This document shows positions 6,037 to 8,594 of a stretch of DNA of 8,594 nt, one piece after another (the stretch's first letter is position 1; each line of letters opens with the position of its first letter). The notes under the pieces were generated by a model. It worked only from the letters and a program-made list of their open reading frames with translations, had not been told where the DNA came from and did no database searches. A program made the position numbers and the translations under genes. This DNA is from Lachnoclostridium sp. UBA739 (lineage in GTDB: Bacteria > Bacillota_A > Clostridia > Lachnospirales > Lachnospiraceae), in NCBI GenBank assembly GCA_002297865.1, contig DBKX01000018.1, positions 3,268 through 11,861 of the forward strand, in the 5' to 3' direction.

Positions 6037-7684
6037 AAGTGGTATTCGCATTATGGCAAAACTAATAGGTTTAATTATGCCATTAATGCATGTTATGTTA
6101 GCGGCAATTGTCATGGGAGTTGCAGGTTTCCTGTGTTCTATCTTTATTCCGGTTCTTGGTGGTTTTGCAGCTTTACAAGTGCTTGGTTTTGAAACTAGTA
6201 TAAGCTTGAAAACAATAGGTATCATTATGATTTTATGCGGAGCATTTCGTGGCATTCTTCGTTATGCAGAACAGGCAAGTAATCATTATATTGCATTTAA
6301 GATCTTAGCCATAATTCGTAAGAAGGTATTTCATGCACTTCGCCGTCTGACACCAGCAAAATTAGAAGGCCGTGACAAAGGAAATTTAGTTTCTTTAATC
6401 ACAAGTGATATTGAATTATTAGAGGTGTTTTATGCCCATACAATTTCACCGATTATCATTGCTATTGTGACTTCTCTAATCATGATAGCATTTATAGGAA
6501 GATATCATATAGGGCTAGGAGTATTTGCAGCAGTTGCCTACGGTATCATCGGTTTCCTTCTTCCAATGATGAATTCTAAACGTGGAAAAGAGGACGGTTT
6601 TGCGTATCGTAACAAATTTGGAGAGTTAAACAGTTTCATTCTGGACAGTTTACGCGGCATGGGGGAAAGTCTTCAGTACAGTGTTGGTGAGGAACGTTTA
6701 GAAGAGATGAATCGTAAGAGTCAAGATATGGATAAGGAATTCAAGAAACTGAAACAGCACGAGGGAATGAATTCCGCATTAACAGATGCCAGTGTATTAC
6801 TTTGTTCAATTGGTATGTTGTTCTTAAGTCTTACGTTTTATCGAAATGGTGCTATTGAGCTTTCTGGAGTTGTAATTCCCGTAATTGCCATGATGAGTTC
6901 GTTTGGGCCTGTGATTGCGCTTAGTAATCTATCCAATAACTTGTTACAGACTTTGGCTTGTGGAAATCGTGTCCTTGATTTACTAGAAGAAGAACCACAG
7001 GTGGAAGAAGTGACAGGAAAGGAAGAGATAGGGTACGAAGGTGCCAAGGTGGACAATGTGACTTTCTCCTACGAGGATGAATTGATATTAGGAAATTGTT
7101 CTATGAATTTTTCAAAAAATCAGATTATTGGTATCAATGGAAAAAGCGGTTCTGGTAAATCAACTTTGCTAAAGCTTATGATGCGTTTCTTTGAAGTGAA
7201 GCATGGGGCGGTCCTAGTATCAGATAAAAATGTCAATGAAATCAATACAAGCAATCTTCGTGATATGCAGGGTTATGTAACGCAGGAAACGTATTTATTT
7301 CATGATACGATTTACAATAATATTGCGTTTGTAAAAGACGGTGTGAGTAGGGAAGAGGTAGAGGAAGCTTGTAAAAAAGCATCTATCCATGAGTTTATTA
7401 TGTCTCTTCCAAATGGATACCAAAGTCAGGTAGGGGAACTTGGAGATTGCCTGTCTGGTGGTGAGAAGCAGAGAATTGGAATTGCAAGAGCATTTTTACA
7501 TGATGCACCGATGATTTTATTAGATGAACCAACTAGTAATCTGGATAGTTTGAATGAAGGAATCATTTTAAAATCATTGAAAGAGGAATGTGCAAATAAA
7601 ACGGTAGTTCTTGTTTCACATAGAAAATCTACTATGAATGTTGCAGATATTGTGATGAAAATGGAGACTGATAGAGTTTCGTAA
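6029..7684 (+). CDS. CydC-like ABC transporter half (fused permease and ATPase)
   Basis: The product is 551 aa and is the likely heterodimer partner of the preceding CydD-like half. The membrane domain spans about 12-305, with hydrophobic segments near 14-45, 61-78, 136-157, 161-182, 253-270 and 279-299. The segment LRRLTPAKLEGRDKGNLVSL (104-123) is CydC-like. The ATPase domain is fully canonical: Walker A GKSGSGKST (371-379), Q-loop Gln419 (VTQETYLF), signature LSGGEKQR (475-482), Walker B MILLDE (495-500, Glu500) and switch His531. The ATG at 6029 overlaps the upstream gene by 8 nt and has AAAGGGGGA (6012-6020) 8 nt upstream. It is the last gene of the operon and ends only 32 nt from the convergent toxin gene. 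Type IV exporter-fold heterodimers can also act as siderophore importers (YbtPQ, IrtAB), so direction of transport is open. Confidence 0.9.
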   Translation: MRRSGIRIMAKLIGLIMPLMHVMLAAIVMGVAGFLCSIFIPVLGGFAALQVLGFETSISLKTIGIIMILCGAFRGILRYAEQASNHYIAFKILAIIRKKVFHALRRLTPAKLEGRDKGNLVSLITSDIELLEVFYAHTISPIIIAIVTSLIMIAFIGRYHIGLGVFAAVAYGIIGFLLPMMNSKRGKEDGFAYRNKFGELNSFILDSLRGMGESLQYSVGEERLEEMNRKSQDMDKEFKKLKQHEGMNSALTDASVLLCSIGMLFLSLTFYRNGAIELSGVVIPVIAMMSSFGPVIALSNLSNNLLQTLACGNRVLDLLEEEPQVEEVTGKEEIGYEGAKVDNVTFSYEDELILGNCSMNFSKNQIIGINGKSGSGKSTLLKLMMRFFEVKHGAVLVSDKNVNEINTSNLRDMQGYVTQETYLFHDTIYNNIAFVKDGVSREEVEEACKKASIHEFIMSLPNGYQSQVGELGDCLSGGEKQRIGIARAFLHDAPMILLDEPTSNLDSLNEGIILKSLKEECANKTVVLVSHRKSTMNVADIVMKMETDRVS

Positions 7685-7716
7685 AATGAAATTAGAATAG
7701 TTAAAGATATGTACCA

Positions 7717-7974
7717 TTACCAATAATGTCCCATACAAGAAACGATTTCAAGAACATCCCCACGGATGCGATAGACGATGCGGTTAACATCATCGATGCG
7801 CCGGCTCCAGAAACCACTTAATTCTCCTTTAAGTGGTTCTGGTTTGCCGATGCCTTGGAAGTGATTGCGTTCAATGTCTTTTATGAGTGCATTAATTCGC
7901 TTCAGTGTCTTTTTATCTTGTGTTTGCCAATACATGTAATCGGACCATGCTTCATCAAACCAGATTTTTTTCAT
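7717..7974 (-). CDS. yoeB: YoeB/Txe-family mRNA interferase toxin
   Basis: The product is 85 aa and closely resembles E. coli YoeB (84 aa), a ribosome-associated RNase that cleaves mRNA in the A site. Shared blocks include WFDEAWSDYMYWQ, KRINALIKDI and GKPEPLKGELSGFWSRRI. The catalytic residues known for YoeB align at Glu46, Arg65 and His83, so the toxin looks intact. Its ATG overlaps the antitoxin stop by 4 nt (ATGA), with GAGGTGG (7979-7985, minus strand) as ribosome binding site, so toxin translation is tied to antitoxin translation. The coding sequence contains a striking hairpin (7807-7842). The gene converges on the ABC operon, with 32 nt between the two stops. Confidence 0.95.
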   Translation of the reverse strand: MKKIWFDEAWSDYMYWQTQDKKTLKRINALIKDIERNHFQGIGKPEPLKGELSGFWSRRIDDVNRIVYRIRGDVLEIVSCMGHYW

Positions 7975-8231
7975 TCATCCACCTCAATTATGTCATGTTC
8001 TATCCCTTTACCAGCATTCAGTGCTTGCACACCTCGTCTTAAGTGTTCCATATTACTTTGTGAATAAAAGGGATCAATGGAAACTTCAAAAGGAATTCTC
8101 TTTTCTCGAGTCATTTTTTTGGCAAATATAGTAAAAGCGGTAGTTAGATTCATACCTAATTCATGACATGTATATTCCATATTTTTCTTTAAGTCTTCGT
8201 CCATACGGATGTTAATTAACGTTTGAGCCAT
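7971..8231 (-). CDS. RelB/DinJ-family antitoxin
   Basis: The product is 86 aa. The N-terminus (QTLINIRMDEDLKKNMEYTC) and the following LGMNLTTAFTIFAKKMTREK are typical of RelB/DinJ ribbon-helix-helix antitoxins: residues 3-10 form the DNA-binding strand and the rest the dimerising helices. The C-terminus from about PFYSQSN to the acidic end IIEVDE would be the toxin-wrapping tail. The ATG at 8231 is chosen because AAAGGAG (8240-8246, minus strand) lies 8 nt upstream; an in-frame GTG at 8240 falls inside that site. Antitoxin precedes toxin with a 4-nt overlap, the usual order. RelB/DinJ antitoxins classically pair with RelE or YafQ and YoeB with YefM, so this is a mixed pairing. It probably represses its own promoter at the dyads upstream. 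Confidence 0.93.
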   Translation of the reverse strand: MAQTLINIRMDEDLKKNMEYTCHELGMNLTTAFTIFAKKMTREKRIPFEVSIDPFYSQSNMEHLRRGVQALNAGKGIEHDIIEVDE

Positions 8232-8256
8232 ATTTAGCACTCCTTTCTTTTTCTGT

Positions 8257-8300
8257 ATTATAACACAATGTAAAGATATTTACAATACGTTGTATTTACA
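8257..8300 (-). promoter_or_regulatory. Toxin-antitoxin promoter with overlapping palindromic operators
   Basis: On the minus strand TTGTAA (8285-8280) and TATAAT (8262-8257) are separated by 17 nt. Dyads overlap the -35 region: TGTAAA-GATA-TTTACA at 8269-8284 and TACAA-TACG-TTGTA at 8281-8294, with TTTACA repeated at 8295-8300. This matches how RelB/DinJ-type antitoxins autorepress, but binding is inferred. Confidence 0.6.
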
Positions 8301-8442
8301 TTTTTAATTCTTTTGGAAACAGGATATTTGGCATAAAATTGACCATATCAAAAACATAAAAACTGACTATTTCAAAATAGCCAAAAACCTCATAATATGT
8401 TACCAATAAAAAACCAATACATTAGTGAACGGGGGAACTATC

Positions 8443-8594
8443 ATGACAAAAGACACTGTAACAGTTCAAACAAATCGCACACATGCACATGACGGATTAA
8501 AAACATTAGTAATTAGTGCAGTATTTATTGCTTTAACATATCTATTTACCGCATTTGTGAATATTAGGCTTCCAATAGGCGGGAATGGCGGGTT
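8443..8594 (+). CDS. Probable ECF transporter S component, N-terminal part
   Basis: Only the first 50 codons are present; the gene runs off the window. The product starts with a polar, His-containing N-terminus (about 18 residues), then a hydrophobic helix (about 20-40, TLVISAVFIALTYLFTAFVN), then IRLPIGGNGG. A hydrophobic first helix followed by an arginine and a Pro/Gly-rich turn is typical of vitamin-binding S components of energy-coupling factor transporters. The substrate cannot be told from this fragment. The ATG has CGGGGGA (8430-8436) 6 nt upstream. No riboswitch, such as FMN or TPP, is recognisable in the 8301-8442 leader. A different small membrane protein remains possible. Confidence 0.6.
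   Translation, partial: MTKDTVTVQTNRTHAHDGLKTLVISAVFIALTYLFTAFVNIRLPIGGNGG

Noticed and set aside
5998..6255. Minus-strand open frame over the junction of the two ABC genes
   Set aside because: It mirrors the hydrophobic-helix coding of the CydC-like start and has no supporting signals.
7855..8067. Plus-strand open frame across the toxin-antitoxin genes
   Set aside because: It is antisense to two genes whose families and catalytic residues are clear.
8301..8442. Riboswitch upstream of the ECF transporter gene
   Set aside because: No FMN, TPP, cobalamin or preQ1 consensus elements and no terminator hairpin with a T run are visible in this 142-nt leader.

Overview
The window is AT-rich DNA with dense, overlapping gene packing, strong AGGAGG-type ribosome binding sites and heavy use of TTA/AAA/GAA codons. 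With an anaerobic pyruvate formate-lyase, a Fur-box operon and an ECF-type vitamin transporter, it suggests an anaerobic low-GC Bacillota. A Clostridia/Lachnospiraceae-like gut anaerobe is my best guess, made from protein resemblance only; no taxonomic marker gene is present.

Layout. (1) 1-3270: a fermentation operon with promoter and leader, pflB (pyruvate formate-lyase, 750 aa), pflA (its radical-SAM activase, 246 aa, starting 2 nt after the pflB stop) and a strong rho-independent terminator. (2) 3181-3536: a 356-nt gene-free interval holding the terminator, two further inverted repeats (one shaped like a minus-strand terminator), a hairpin-rich segment that may be a minus-strand structured RNA or an intergenic repeat, and a promoter region with two Fur-box-like palindromes. 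(3) 3537-7684: a tightly overlapping four-gene operon under that promoter: a DUF454/YbaN-like membrane protein, a YgbA-like cysteine-rich protein (the family annotated as nitrous-oxide-stimulated promoter family), and two half-size ABC exporter-fold proteins resembling CydD and CydC. (4) 7717-8300, minus strand: a type II toxin-antitoxin module with a RelB/DinJ-like antitoxin, a YoeB/Txe toxin and a palindromic promoter/operator. (5) 8443 to the end: the first 50 codons of a probable ECF transporter S component.

How the genes work together. PflA installs the glycyl radical on PflB, which cleaves pyruvate to acetyl-CoA and formate without oxygen. The four-gene operon looks iron-regulated: Fur boxes overlap the -35 element and the genes overlap by 1-8 nt. 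It couples a nitrosative-stress-associated family to a CydDC-like heterodimeric transporter whose substrate (heme, thiol, siderophore or other) the sequence does not reveal. This is the most interesting unit in the window. The toxin-antitoxin module is convergent with it and separates it from the ECF gene.
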